A DNA stretch of 52,937 nucleotides from a virus. The notes below the pieces were generated by a model. It was given only the letters and a program-made list of their open reading frames with translations. It was not told where the DNA came from and did not search any database. The DNA lies in IMG/VR virus record IMGVR_UViG_3300044611_001951, positions 1 to 52,937 of that record. One strand, given 5' to 3'. The position numbers were made by a program, and so were the translations under genes. This document shows, piece after piece, positions 1 to 8,812 of the stretch. The stretch's first letter is position 1; every line of letters begins with the position of its first letter.

Positions 1-124
1 AAGGTCCATCTGGCCCTGCGCCATCTGGCCGCGCGCACCAGCGGCGAGCCCGCCAAGCTGCCCCGCGAACTGCATGTTCGCCTGCGGCGTGAAACGCCCG
101 ATGGCCGCCGCCGGGTTCACGCCG
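1..124. repeat. Terminal direct repeat, left copy
   Basis: These 124 bases are identical to 52805-52928. Position 125 (A) differs from 52929 (C), so the match ends there. Because a single reading frame continues through the copy at both ends, the repeat is best read as overlap of a circular assembly. A genuine short terminal repeat of the packaged molecule cannot be excluded. Confidence 0.95.
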
Positions 125-444
125 AGCATGGCGAGTTGATCGCCGAGCTGCCGCTGCGAGTCGCGGAAGATCCCGCCCTGCGTGGCGAGATTCTGGCCGA
201 GCGCGCCCATCGTCGCCTCGCGGATCAGCGGGAGAGCGTCCTGCGCGTACTGCTCCACGCGCTGCGGAGCGCCCGTGGTCAGGAAGTACGGCGTCACGCC
301 CTTCACTGGAGCGCCGGGATGCCCGTAGCTCGAGTACGCGCCCGTGAACTGCCCGGAGCCCGGCGTCACAGTCGGCGCCGGCCCCTTCGGCTTGTTGACG
401 CCGTACGGGTCGAATCCTTGGGAGTAGCCGGGCTGTGCGTACAT
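1..444 (-). CDS. Virion-associated protein, 5' part (gene continues across the circle junction)
   Basis: ATG at 444-442 is preceded by a good GGAGG (about 447-455). The frame runs to base 1 and continues unbroken at 52804 down to a TAG at 52637-52639, giving one 203-aa protein. The N-terminal part is Gly/Pro/Tyr-rich (starts MYAQPGYSQGFDPYG). The middle is Gln/Arg-rich and helical, and the end is Ala/Gly-rich and possibly membrane-interacting (GGFASLAGGLLGAGGAA). It sits in the late unit between a small beta-rich protein and the 572-aa virion protein, a position typical of internal or ejection proteins of podoviruses. The family is not recognised; the role is inferred from context and composition. 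Confidence 0.8.
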   Translation of the reverse strand, partial: MYAQPGYSQGFDPYGVNKPKGPAPTVTPGSGQFTGAYSSYGHPGAPVKGVTPYFLTTGAPQRVEQYAQDALPLIREATMGALGQNLATQGGIFRDSQRQLGDQLAMLGVNPAAAIGRFTPQANMQFAGQLGGLAAGARGQMAQGQMDL

Positions 445-463
445 GGGAACCTCCGGGTGAATC

Positions 464-796
464 CTACACGCTCAGCGGGTACTCCAAGAGCGTCAGCGTG
501 CAGTCGATGGCCGCGGCGGCGGTTGCGATCGCCAAGATCGACGTGTCCGGCTCGAGCACCATGCGCACAGAGCCGAGGTCGTAGCCGTTCGTCGCCGTGC
601 CTACCGCGCCCAACGACTGTCCGGCGATCTGCGTGCTTCCCGCGCGCGTGCGCACGAACACCGAGCCCGTCGCGGTCGAGCCCGACTTGTTCAGCATCCG
701 CAGCGAAACGAGCACGGCCCAGCGATCCGCCGGAGCCCGGTAGAGCACCTGCTCGCCTGCGGTCAGCTCTCCGTTCAGCGTGCGCGGCGTCGGCAT
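464..796 (-). CDS. Small beta-rich structural protein
   Basis: 110 aa from ATG at 796-794, which overlaps the stop of the upstream gene as TGATG. A GTG at 808 would add four residues (MGAL) but would overlap further, so ATG is preferred. The sequence alternates hydrophobic and polar residues (VLYRAPADRWAVLVSLRML, then GSVFVRTRAG), suggesting a small beta-sandwich, and ends with LLEYPLSV. This composition is common in phage head-tail or fibre-attachment proteins. It lies directly downstream of the tail nozzle gene and 19 bp before the next gene. Function unknown; a virion component by position. Confidence 0.75.
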   Translation of the reverse strand: MPTPRTLNGELTAGEQVLYRAPADRWAVLVSLRMLNKSGSTATGSVFVRTRAGSTQIAGQSLGAVGTATNGYDLGSVRMVLEPDTSILAIATAAAAIDCTLTLLEYPLSV

Positions 797-981
797 CAGA
801 GCACCCACGGAAGAGGATCGCTGCTCGCCATGATCGGCGCTGCGGGCGGGGCCTCCATGTTGGAGCGCTCCATCACGCGACGAATCGACGCCTCGAGCAC
901 GCGCTGCACGGCGGCGGCGTCGTACTCACGCGGCACTTGGTCGAGCTGGATGGGCTCAGGTTGGATCGGTGTCGGACACAC
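796..981 (-). CDS. Small hypothetical protein of the late unit
   Basis: 61 aa from a GTG at 981-979, overlapping the end of the tail nozzle gene by 26 bases; its stop overlaps the next ATG. The N-terminus is Pro/Gln-rich (MCPTPIQPEPIQLDQVP), followed by a short basic helix (AAAVQRVLEASIRRVMERS) and a hydrophobic tail. No internal ATG lies before the helix, so GTG is the likely start. Unrecognised. Kept because it fills the gap between two real genes with tight translational coupling at both ends. Confidence 0.55.
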   Translation of the reverse strand: MCPTPIQPEPIQLDQVPREYDAAAVQRVLEASIRRVMERSNMEAPPAAPIMASSDPLPWVL

Positions 982-3900
982 GGAACACGACCTCGATGAT
1001 CTCGAAGGGCGAATCAGACTCGAACCGGAACTTGAAATGCCGGGCGTTCAGGTGCCCGATGTCGAAGCGCGTGACGGCGCGCGCGGCGGTGTCGATCTGG
1101 CTCGCTGGCGGGTTGGATGCGTGCGGGATCAGCGAGCGCGCGGTCGCGTTGAAGTCCAGGAACGCCGACACGGTGATCGCGCCGGTCCCGAGCGTCGTCG
1201 TCACGTCCAGGTAGCGGGCGCGCTTGACGCTCTCGCTGTCCTCGAAGTCGAGCCACCGCGTCTCCCACACGCGCGGAGACACGCCCAGCTTGATCGCGTC
1301 GCCGTTGGCGGGAGGTGCGCTCGCGGGCCGATCGAGGAGGATGAGCCCTGCTTCTCCACCCAGCGCAACACCTCGCTGGTTTCCCCACGAGACAACCGCC
1401 CCGCGCGGACCCGCGAGCGCGAGATCGAGAGTACCACTCGCCACAACGATCTGCGTGGTGGTGCTGCCGACGCCGGCCACGAGCGCCGAAGCGCCGTGCG
1501 TCGCCGCGGCCCCGAGCATGAACAGCCCCGTGTCCTGGCGGTCCAGCCAGACGAAGAAGCCTTCCTCGGTTCCGCCGACGAACTCGCCGACCTCGCCCTC
1601 GTCGGTCGCGTGATCGCACAGCGCCGTGAGGTTGGGGGACTCGTACCGCGAGAAGCGCAGGCCGCCGCCGAACGGCTCCGCGCTCAGCCGGTGGCTCGTG
1701 TCCAGCGCGTCGCGCTCGCGCAGCGTCATCACGATCTGGCTGCGGCGCGGGTTCACGGCCGCCACAGCGCGCAACGCGGCGCCGGGCTCGACGCCGTTCT
1801 CGAACAACTCGCGCACGTTCGCGCCGACCCAGCGCGGGATCCCCGAGCCGTCGTAGGCGTACACGCCGCGCTTGCCCCAGAACAGCAGCACGCCCTCGTG
1901 CTCGATGAGAGCCGCTCCGCTTGACGCCCCGAACGTCTTGCTCACAACTTCGCTCTGTGCGGCCCCCTGGCGCAGCACGGCGCGGTGCATCGTGTCGCGC
2001 TTCGTGATGACCAGTCGGCCGTTGAAGTCGCGCAGGCCCGTGATGCCCTCGCGCGAAGCGTCGGGCACGGCCACGATGTTCTCGGCGGGGAACGCGAGCG
2101 GCCGGTTCGGCTTCGAGAACACGGCCACGTCCGGGAAGTCGGTCGGCTCGCCCTCGTCGCTGTTCACCCAGCGCTTCAAGTTGCCGCACACGAGCGAGCC
2201 CTGAGACACCTCGAGCACGCTGCAATCGGGCGGCGGCCAGTTGTCGAACTCCAGGGGCAACCCGCGCGCGAGCTCGTCCAGCGTCGGCGAGAACGAGGTG
2301 CTTGTCGCGCCCTTGGGAACCTCGGCGACCTTGAAGAACGAGAACGTGCCGGGCAGCGTCGCGTAGACCCACGTTTCGATCTCGCCGCGGTCGGGCGATG
2401 CGGGCAAGTCCAGGAGTTGGACTTCGATCTTGCTGCTCGTGTTGCTGGCGTCGTCGCCCGCCGGGTCGATCTCCAGTTCGGGACCGGGCGCGGACACCTG
2501 GGCCTGGGCCGGGTCGTAGAACGCGCAGCGCACGCGAAACTTCTTGCTGAGCTCGCCGCGTTCGCGCAGGAACTTCCACGTCGGCGTGGTCGCTCGCGCG
2601 CTCGAGGCCGCCGCGGTGATCGCCACCTGCATCTTCTCGTTCGGCTTGGAACTGGCCGCGTCGGCAAGTCCGTAGGGCTGCGTGTCGACCGCGGTGAAGG
2701 CGTCGGCCGCCGACTCGTTCGCGTGCAGTTCTCCGGGGCCGGCGATGCCCGCGGTGAAGATTTCCGTGTTGCCGAACAAATCGCATCCGTCGTCCGCGAG
2801 GTCGGCGTTGAGGCCGCCGCCGGTGGCGCTGTTCGACGGCTCGAAGATCGCCGGTGCCGCGCCCGCTTCCACGGTGTACGCAAACGACGCGAACTCGCCA
2901 ACGAACGGCATCACGCCGCTGGACGCATCCAGCGCAAGGTGCGAGCCGAACAGTTCGATGGGGTAGCTCGACTGGTCGACGTTCTCGCTGTCGGCGAAGC
3001 CCTCGGACTTGATGAGCTTGACGCCGGTGTAGACGCCGCCCGGATCGCTCACGAGCGTCGAAAGGTCCGGCGCCGCGCCCGTGATCGGGTCCACGACGTT
3101 CACCACCGTCGACGAAGTGAAGGCGTTGATGACGAACGACTGGCCCGCGAAGGGTCCGGTCCCTGGGCAGAACAGCATCCCCAGGAAGTCGGCGGTGAAG
3201 CACGCCGCGCTCGCCGTCACCTGGCCCGCTGCGTTGCCCGTGAAAGTGCGGTCGTTGCGCGAGACGAGGCCCGTTCCCGACGAGTCCGCGACGCTCTGCT
3301 CCAAATCGGTCGTGAACCCGACGAACTGGCGCACGCTCGAGCTCGGCTTGTAGTCCCACGTCCGGCGCAGGAAGTTCGACGCCGAGGTCTTGCGGAACCG
3401 GCGCACCAGCAGCACGTCGTTCAGCGTCGATGCCGTGAGCCCAAAGAGCGTGTCTCGCCAGCAGCCAGATCCGAGCGTCTTGCTGGGGTAGCGCTTGCGC
3501 ACATAGACGTAGTGCCAGTGGTGCGGGTCGAACACGGGCACGGAGGTTTCGATCCACACCTCGCGCTTCTGCACCGTGTCGTACCAGCCGACGCGCGCCT
3601 TGCCGTCGAGCATGTCGACGAAAATCCCGCCCGACGCTGCGCTCTCGCCCTTGCTCGAGAACAGCAGGCGTCGCCCGTTGATCGAGTGCGGCTTGACCAG
3701 GCACTTGAACGCGAACACGTCGGCGCTGCCCGGCGTGAGCGCCGTGGGCTCGAACGCCATTTCGGTATCCCACCGCTGGTAGAGGTAGGCGTTCCCGTCG
3801 GTCTGGTAGTGGAAGATCGCGCCGTCGCTCGCCGAGGACGGGCCGATGGGGTCAGCGTCGGGATTGGCGACCGATGCGTCGCGCGCGTTCGGCTTCCACA

Positions 3901-3982
3901 GCGGCGCACCGCGGCGCAGCTTGAAACGCGGCTCCGACACCGGCGGGCGCACTCCCGCGTGCTTGGCGCTAGGGACGGACAT
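956..3982 (-). CDS. Tail nozzle (T7 gp12 / tail tubular B-like) with N-terminal lectin-like region
   Basis: 1008 aa. The C-terminal half carries the pattern of podovirus tail nozzle proteins: a stretch NGRLVITKRDTMHRAV, then EHEGVLLFWGKRGVYAYDG and RWVGANVRELFENG, the usual 'is it the right start screen / what does the panel show' repeats of a beta-propeller. In phages of this type it forms the distal tail tube below the adaptor ring. The first ~180 residues instead look like a concanavalin/LamG-type beta sandwich (FHYQTDG, FAFKCLVKPHSINGRRLLFSS, WHYVYVRKRYPS), making the protein longer than typical nozzles. The start overlaps the stop of the upstream 1408-aa gene by 14 bases. Nozzle identity is fairly sure; the lectin call is an inference from fold-type pattern. 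Confidence 0.72.
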   Translation of the reverse strand: MSVPSAKHAGVRPPVSEPRFKLRRGAPLWKPNARDASVANPDADPIGPSSASDGAIFHYQTDGNAYLYQRWDTEMAFEPTALTPGSADVFAFKCLVKPHSINGRRLLFSSKGESAASGGIFVDMLDGKARVGWYDTVQKREVWIETSVPVFDPHHWHYVYVRKRYPSKTLGSGCWRDTLFGLTASTLNDVLLVRRFRKTSASNFLRRTWDYKPSSSVRQFVGFTTDLEQSVADSSGTGLVSRNDRTFTGNAAGQVTASAACFTADFLGMLFCPGTGPFAGQSFVINAFTSSTVVNVVDPITGAAPDLSTLVSDPGGVYTGVKLIKSEGFADSENVDQSSYPIELFGSHLALDASSGVMPFVGEFASFAYTVEAGAAPAIFEPSNSATGGGLNADLADDGCDLFGNTEIFTAGIAGPGELHANESAADAFTAVDTQPYGLADAASSKPNEKMQVAITAAASSARATTPTWKFLRERGELSKKFRVRCAFYDPAQAQVSAPGPELEIDPAGDDASNTSSKIEVQLLDLPASPDRGEIETWVYATLPGTFSFFKVAEVPKGATSTSFSPTLDELARGLPLEFDNWPPPDCSVLEVSQGSLVCGNLKRWVNSDEGEPTDFPDVAVFSKPNRPLAFPAENIVAVPDASREGITGLRDFNGRLVITKRDTMHRAVLRQGAAQSEVVSKTFGASSGAALIEHEGVLLFWGKRGVYAYDGSGIPRWVGANVRELFENGVEPGAALRAVAAVNPRRSQIVMTLRERDALDTSHRLSAEPFGGGLRFSRYESPNLTALCDHATDEGEVGEFVGGTEEGFFVWLDRQDTGLFMLGAAATHGASALVAGVGSTTTQIVVASGTLDLALAGPRGAVVSWGNQRGVALGGEAGLILLDRPASAPPANGDAIKLGVSPRVWETRWLDFEDSESVKRARYLDVTTTLGTGAITVSAFLDFNATARSLIPHASNPPASQIDTAARAVTRFDIGHLNARHFKFRFESDSPFEIIEVVFRVSDTDPT

Positions 3983-6900
3983 ACACCGGCCTCCCGCCCG
4001 TGGTGACGAACAGAGACGCGCCGTACAGGCCCCAACTCGCCGGGTTGTCGTGCAGGCCCATTTCGTGGAAGAGGCTGATCGCCGGGTGCGATTCGATCAC
4101 TCCGTACTGCGCGCCGCCAGAGTCGAGCGTCTTGTGCCCCACGCCTTCGGGCGCCGCGAGCGCTAGGAACGTCGGGCTTGCGTCCGCGAGCGCCTCCGGC
4201 TGGAACCCCGAGGATGCGGCTCCGGCGCGAGCAGCGACGCGCGCAAGCAGCCCGCCGAGGCCATGCACGCGACCGTGCAAACGGTCAGGCCGAAGAACCT
4301 CGCCGCCGACGGCCCCGTCGGTGAATGTGCGCGCCGAGCGCGGCTCCGCGTAGGACGCCCGCGCGACGCCCAGCAGCACCGAGCAGCCCGTGATGGGCAC
4401 GACGTTCGCCAGGTCCAGCCACGATCCCGCGGCCGCGCCGTTCTCCGTCGCCAGCAGCCGCACCGACACCGGGCGCCCGTTGACGAAGCACAGCACGCCG
4501 CTCGAAATCCAGGAATTGGACTGCGCGCCGACCAGCGTGAATCGAACGTGGGTCCACTCGCCCGGCGTCAGCGCCGCAGCGCCGCGCGCGACGAACAGGC
4601 CGCCGTCGGGACGGTTCGTGCCGTCGAACGTCGCGGTCGATCCGATGGCGAGCTCCGGCGAGCCGTTCGCCAGGCGCAGCCACAGGTGAACCTTGTGCTG
4701 CCCGGCCGAGCCGCTCGCGTTGCGCATCGGGTTCGTCGACAGCGAGCCCACCCAGAGGATCGTCTGGAAGTCGGCCAGGCCGTCGAGCTTGACCCAGGCG
4801 TCGATCGAGAACTGCGTCCCCAACCGCGCCGAGGTGACCTCGAGCCCCGTCGCAGTATCGAAGCGCACGGCGTCGCCCTCGAGCGGAACGTAGGACCCCG
4901 ATTCGCGCACGCGCGTCGCGCGCATGTGCAGGCTGCGCTTGATCGTGTCGGTCGGTCCCTCGATGCGCCAGCGGTCGTCGGCGAGGTACAGAGCCCCGCG
5001 GGTCGCCGCGAACAGGTCGCCGCGGTGCGATCGCATCCCGAGCACCGGATTGCGCCGCGGAATCGAAGGAGCACGCCACCAGCGCGGCGCCGCGTCCAGC
5101 GCCACGACGGCGGGCGAATACGTGCGGATGCGCCACTCGGCGGCGCATGGCGCGATGTTGGCGAACACCTCGCGCGTGAGCGCCGCCTCGCTGGGAACCG
5201 TCACGCCGACCTCGAACGGGTCCGACATCGACGTCTGCACCGTGACGTGCGAGAGATCGTCCTCGAAGGCCGTGTAGCCGATGACTCGGAAGCTCGCCGC
5301 GGCTGCGTTCCGCATCGTCGGGCCGTCAAAGGGCCGCGAGAGCGTGATGCTCGATCCCGACGCCGAGGGCGCGTAGTAGAACTCGTCCAGCACCAGCGGG
5401 GCCGTGTCGTCTTGCCGCACTTCCAGCGTGTCGCGCGAGACGCGCAACAGCGTTTCAGCTACAGCCTCGAGCGTGTCCTCCGGCTGGCCGGCGAAGAACG
5501 CCAGGCCATCCGCCGACGTCACCGTCGCCGAGTCACGCGTCACGTTCACGCCCGGCGCCGAAGGCCCCAGCGGGCGCAGCAGGTCGGCCCGCGTGAGCTT
5601 CCCAGGAGGCAGCGCGCGGCCGCCGGTCAGCTTCCCCGTCCCGGCAGCCGTCACGCCGCCGCTCGCAGCAGGCAGCGCCCCAGGAGCCGCCACGCCGAAC
5701 ACCCGCACGTCCTCGACGATCAGGCGCGCGCTCAGCTCGTCGGCTCGCAGCGAATCCGGGCGCCACGCGCCGCCGATGGTCACGACCGAGCGCAGCAGGT
5801 CGCGCTTGGGGATCGTCAGCGTCGAGAAGTAGGCGAACTCGGCCCCAGCGGGATCACCAGCCGCCGGGCTCAGCACGCTCTTGGGCGTCGCCGCCAGATA
5901 GACGCGGTACTCGTTCGCGTTGCCCGTCGACTGCACGCCGATCTGGATGCGGATGCGCTCGCCGACCCACTCGGCCGTGGTCGAGAAGTTCGCCACCGGC
6001 CCGGTCGACCAAGGCTCGACCGCCACTGCCACCGAGCCCGTCTCGTTGTCGAGCGTGGTGTCGACCTCGAGCGTGAAGCCCTGCGGGAAGAAGAACGGAT
6101 CGGAGCCAAGCGCGAAGTCCACCACGCTCGCGTTCCACAGCCGCAACATGGGACGCGCCGCCACGTCCAGCCCCGTGTTGTCCTCGCGCAATTCCCACGA
6201 GGCCAGGACCGGCGCCCCCTGCGTTCGGCGCTGCGTCGAGCCCACAGGCACCTCGCGCCCGTAGTACGCCTGCGGGATCACGCACGAGAACTCGATGGCG
6301 AACCCCGACGAGCCGGAGCGGAACATTTCGGTCAGCTCGCGCCGGAGAACGCTGTCGTCCTCCATGTCCAGCGTCAGCGCCTCGCCCTCGCCGCTCAGGA
6401 ACAGCTTGCCCGCGCCGCGCCCGAGCGTGTACGGCGCGAGGAACGCCGTGTTCCCCAGCACGAGCTCGCGCAGCGCCGCGCCGCCCGCGTCGTCCAGCGG
6501 CCACGCGCCCACGAGGCTCGACACGTCCTGCTCGGCCAGGTCGTCCGGCAGCGAGTACGACGCCAGCGAGAAGCGCGCCCGCGCCGTCGTCAGGTCGCGC
6601 GCCGTCGTCCAGATGCGGAAGCTCGAGAGCCGCAGCGGGCGCTGATGCCAGCGGAACACGATCACAAAGAACGGCGACGACGTGAATCCCGTGACCGCCG
6701 AGAAGTTGTCGGCGCGGTTCAGCCGGAAGTTGCCCGCGACCTCGGTGTAAGTGCCGATGCGGATGCGCCCGCCGCGGACACTCGCCGGCGTCGCGCCGCT
6801 CTGGTTTCCCCACAGTGCCGCCCAGCAGTTGCGCAGCGCCTCGCTCGTGTTCGCCACAGCCTGACCCGGCACAGCGCCCGTCCCCGTGTTGAACAGGCCC

Positions 6901-8195
6901 GGCCACGGAGCGGCCGCGCTCGCCAAATCCAGCGGGTCGTAGGGGCTCGGCAGGTTCGAGGCCGTCGAGTCGTGCATCCCTCGGAGGTTCAGCCCGAGGA
7001 ACGGCGTCCCAGCCGTGTAGACGCACGTTTGCCCCGCCGGATACGCCACCGGTGGATTGATCGCCGACACGTCCACCATGCGATGTCCGGCCGAGTCCAT
7101 GTGCGCCGAGTCGAGGCCCAGCGGCGCGAACCCCTGCGTCGCCCACGGAGCGAAGCGCATCCCCAGGCCCAAGAACATCGGATCGCGCCCCGAGAACCGC
7201 ACGCCGTAGCGCGTCAGATAGTCGAAGTTGTCGGTCGGACCCTTCCACGAGAACAGGTCGGTCCCGCTCGTCGCGCAGCGCGTCACCGTGCCCGCGTCGT
7301 CGCGCAGCACGATCTCGAACGCGCCATCGCTGTTCCACGCCGCCGTGGGGTTGGAGCTCGTCGCGTCGCCCGGCGTGCCCGTGTCCAAGCGCAGCCGCAC
7401 CGCCACCTGGTACGCGCGCCCCGGCTCGATGAACGCCTTGGCGATGATCGCGCGCAGTCCCATCGTCGCTTGGCGGCCGGACGAACCGACGTTCGCGCCG
7501 CCCGCGCCCACGAGGTAGCGCATCTGGTTGCCGCCGTACGCACCCCACCCCGGAGCGTCGTACCACATGAACACCAGCGCGTAGTTACTCGGCCGGTCGA
7601 ACGCCGCGGCGCCCGTGATCGTCTCGAACTGGTCGCCCGTGTTCACCACGCCCAGCGCCCACGACATCGGCGAAAAAGCGTCCCCGCCCTTCTGCGCGAT
7701 CAGGAAGCACTCTTCGAGCGCCTCGTCGTAGGTGTTGATCTCGCTGTTCGGCGACGCCGGAGCGCCCGACCCCGCGCGCGGCGAGTAGAGCCGCTCGTCT
7801 GCCGGCAACCCGAACCCGATGGAGAACGTGAACGAGCGGCCGCGCCGCCCGTGGAACTCGTGCGTCAATGGCGACAGCGCCGTCCCCGAGAGCGCGAAGT
7901 CGCCGCCAAGATCCTGCTCGCGGCGGTACGGCACGAACACGTAGCCGCGCGACGGCACGCCGCCCAGCGCAGCCTCCGACACCGTGGTCAGCACGCCCGA
8001 GTGCGGCGCCGGCTGGTTGTTGAACTTGATCGCCCCGCCGTGCCCCGACACGCTCTCGCGGTCGAAGTCGATGTTCTCGCAAAACGGAGTCTGCCCGTCC
8101 TCGAGGAGAGCGGGGTTTAGCGCATCGTTCAGGCCGAGCGCCAGCGGCTTGATCGGATAGCGCCGGTAGTGCCGACGCCCCGGCTGGTTCGGCAT
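3969..8195 (-). CDS. Large tail protein with two LamG/lectin-like domains
   Basis: 1408 aa from ATG at 8195, preceded by GAGG at seven bases, the same GAGGCCGCC-ATG leader as the portal gene. Two regions match the LamG pattern: about residues 555-760 (SLVGAWPLDDAGGAALRELV, then EGEALTLDMEDDS) and about 1090-1290 (DAVRFDTATGLEVTS, FSIDAWVKLDG, EWTHVRFTLVG, VLCFVNGRPVS). The remainder is long beta-rich sequence. LamG domains bind glycans or proteins, so a host-surface contacting tail or fibre role is likely. It sits between the adaptor-like and nozzle genes in the order adaptor, small protein, this protein, nozzle. No enzymatic motif seen. Confidence 0.75.
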   Translation of the reverse strand: MPNQPGRRHYRRYPIKPLALGLNDALNPALLEDGQTPFCENIDFDRESVSGHGGAIKFNNQPAPHSGVLTTVSEAALGGVPSRGYVFVPYRREQDLGGDFALSGTALSPLTHEFHGRRGRSFTFSIGFGLPADERLYSPRAGSGAPASPNSEINTYDEALEECFLIAQKGGDAFSPMSWALGVVNTGDQFETITGAAAFDRPSNYALVFMWYDAPGWGAYGGNQMRYLVGAGGANVGSSGRQATMGLRAIIAKAFIEPGRAYQVAVRLRLDTGTPGDATSSNPTAAWNSDGAFEIVLRDDAGTVTRCATSGTDLFSWKGPTDNFDYLTRYGVRFSGRDPMFLGLGMRFAPWATQGFAPLGLDSAHMDSAGHRMVDVSAINPPVAYPAGQTCVYTAGTPFLGLNLRGMHDSTASNLPSPYDPLDLASAAAPWPGLFNTGTGAVPGQAVANTSEALRNCWAALWGNQSGATPASVRGGRIRIGTYTEVAGNFRLNRADNFSAVTGFTSSPFFVIVFRWHQRPLRLSSFRIWTTARDLTTARARFSLASYSLPDDLAEQDVSSLVGAWPLDDAGGAALRELVLGNTAFLAPYTLGRGAGKLFLSGEGEALTLDMEDDSVLRRELTEMFRSGSSGFAIEFSCVIPQAYYGREVPVGSTQRRTQGAPVLASWELREDNTGLDVAARPMLRLWNASVVDFALGSDPFFFPQGFTLEVDTTLDNETGSVAVAVEPWSTGPVANFSTTAEWVGERIRIQIGVQSTGNANEYRVYLAATPKSVLSPAAGDPAGAEFAYFSTLTIPKRDLLRSVVTIGGAWRPDSLRADELSARLIVEDVRVFGVAAPGALPAASGGVTAAGTGKLTGGRALPPGKLTRADLLRPLGPSAPGVNVTRDSATVTSADGLAFFAGQPEDTLEAVAETLLRVSRDTLEVRQDDTAPLVLDEFYYAPSASGSSITLSRPFDGPTMRNAAAASFRVIGYTAFEDDLSHVTVQTSMSDPFEVGVTVPSEAALTREVFANIAPCAAEWRIRTYSPAVVALDAAPRWWRAPSIPRRNPVLGMRSHRGDLFAATRGALYLADDRWRIEGPTDTIKRSLHMRATRVRESGSYVPLEGDAVRFDTATGLEVTSARLGTQFSIDAWVKLDGLADFQTILWVGSLSTNPMRNASGSAGQHKVHLWLRLANGSPELAIGSTATFDGTNRPDGGLFVARGAAALTPGEWTHVRFTLVGAQSNSWISSGVLCFVNGRPVSVRLLATENGAAAGSWLDLANVVPITGCSVLLGVARASYAEPRSARTFTDGAVGGEVLRPDRLHGRVHGLGGLLARVAARAGAASSGFQPEALADASPTFLALAAPEGVGHKTLDSGGAQYGVIESHPAISLFHEMGLHDNPASWGLYGASLFVTTGGRPVYVRP

Positions 8196-8202
8196 GGCGG
8201 CC

Positions 8203-8808
8203 TCAGTTCAGCGTGAACGTAACGGTGCAGTCGAAGTTCGCAATCGTGTCCGTGATGAGCCCGAACGGGCCGCCGAGCTGGATGTCGAGGTCGACCGACC
8301 CAAACTGGCCGACGACGCTCGCCCACGGCAGAACCGGCGTCGCCGTCGCCATGCGGTAGTCGAGGATGTGCGACGCCGCAACGCCCGTGACGGCCTTGGT
8401 GACGATCATGCGCAGCAGGCGCACCTTGGTCGAGCCCGCCAAGCAGGAGCCCGCCGGGAAGAACCGGATCGTCTCGGTCGCAGCGGGGCCACGCCCGGCG
8501 CCGCCGGAGTCGTCTTGCCGAGCGTTGCGCCACTTGTCGACCGTGATGACGCCCGTACCCGCGTTCACGTTGGTCACGGTCCCGAAGAACCCGCCCGACG
8601 TGATGGCGAGCTGGCCGTTGGCGACCGACGTGGTGGCCGTCAAGCGAGCCTGCGTTCGCAGATTCGTCACGTCCGCGTTCGGAGCGACGACCGTGGTGTT
8701 CACGACTTCATTGAGGCGCGAGCCTGCGCCGTCGCCAGGGATGCAGCGAGTGTTGTTGGTCGCGCCCGTGAGATGCACCCACTTCGCGCCGCGTTCGTAG
8801 ATCGACAT
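8203..8808 (-). CDS. Structural protein, unknown (adaptor-adjacent)
   Basis: 201 aa. ATG at 8808-8806 is chosen because GGAGGTGA, a near-perfect anti-SD complement, lies just upstream. The sequence opens MSIYERGAKWVHLTG and contains a repeated small-residue beta pattern (TSVANGQLAITSGGFFG, TNVNAGTGVITVDKW), ending FDCTVTFTLN. This looks like a beta-structured head-completion or head-fibre protein. It is located between the adaptor candidate and the large lectin tail protein. Not assignable to a named family by eye. Confidence 0.75.
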   Translation of the reverse strand: MSIYERGAKWVHLTGATNNTRCIPGDGAGSRLNEVVNTTVVAPNADVTNLRTQARLTATTSVANGQLAITSGGFFGTVTNVNAGTGVITVDKWRNARQDDSGGAGRGPAATETIRFFPAGSCLAGSTKVRLLRMIVTKAVTGVAASHILDYRMATATPVLPWASVVGQFGSVDLDIQLGGPFGLITDTIANFDCTVTFTLN

Positions 8809-8812
8809 GGGC

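Noticed and set aside
1-124. Terminal repeat as a true packaged direct terminal repeat
   Set aside because: Possible, but a short exact overlap is the normal outcome of assembling a circular or permuted genome, and the right end carries an artefact. Kept as overlap unless read depth doubles here.
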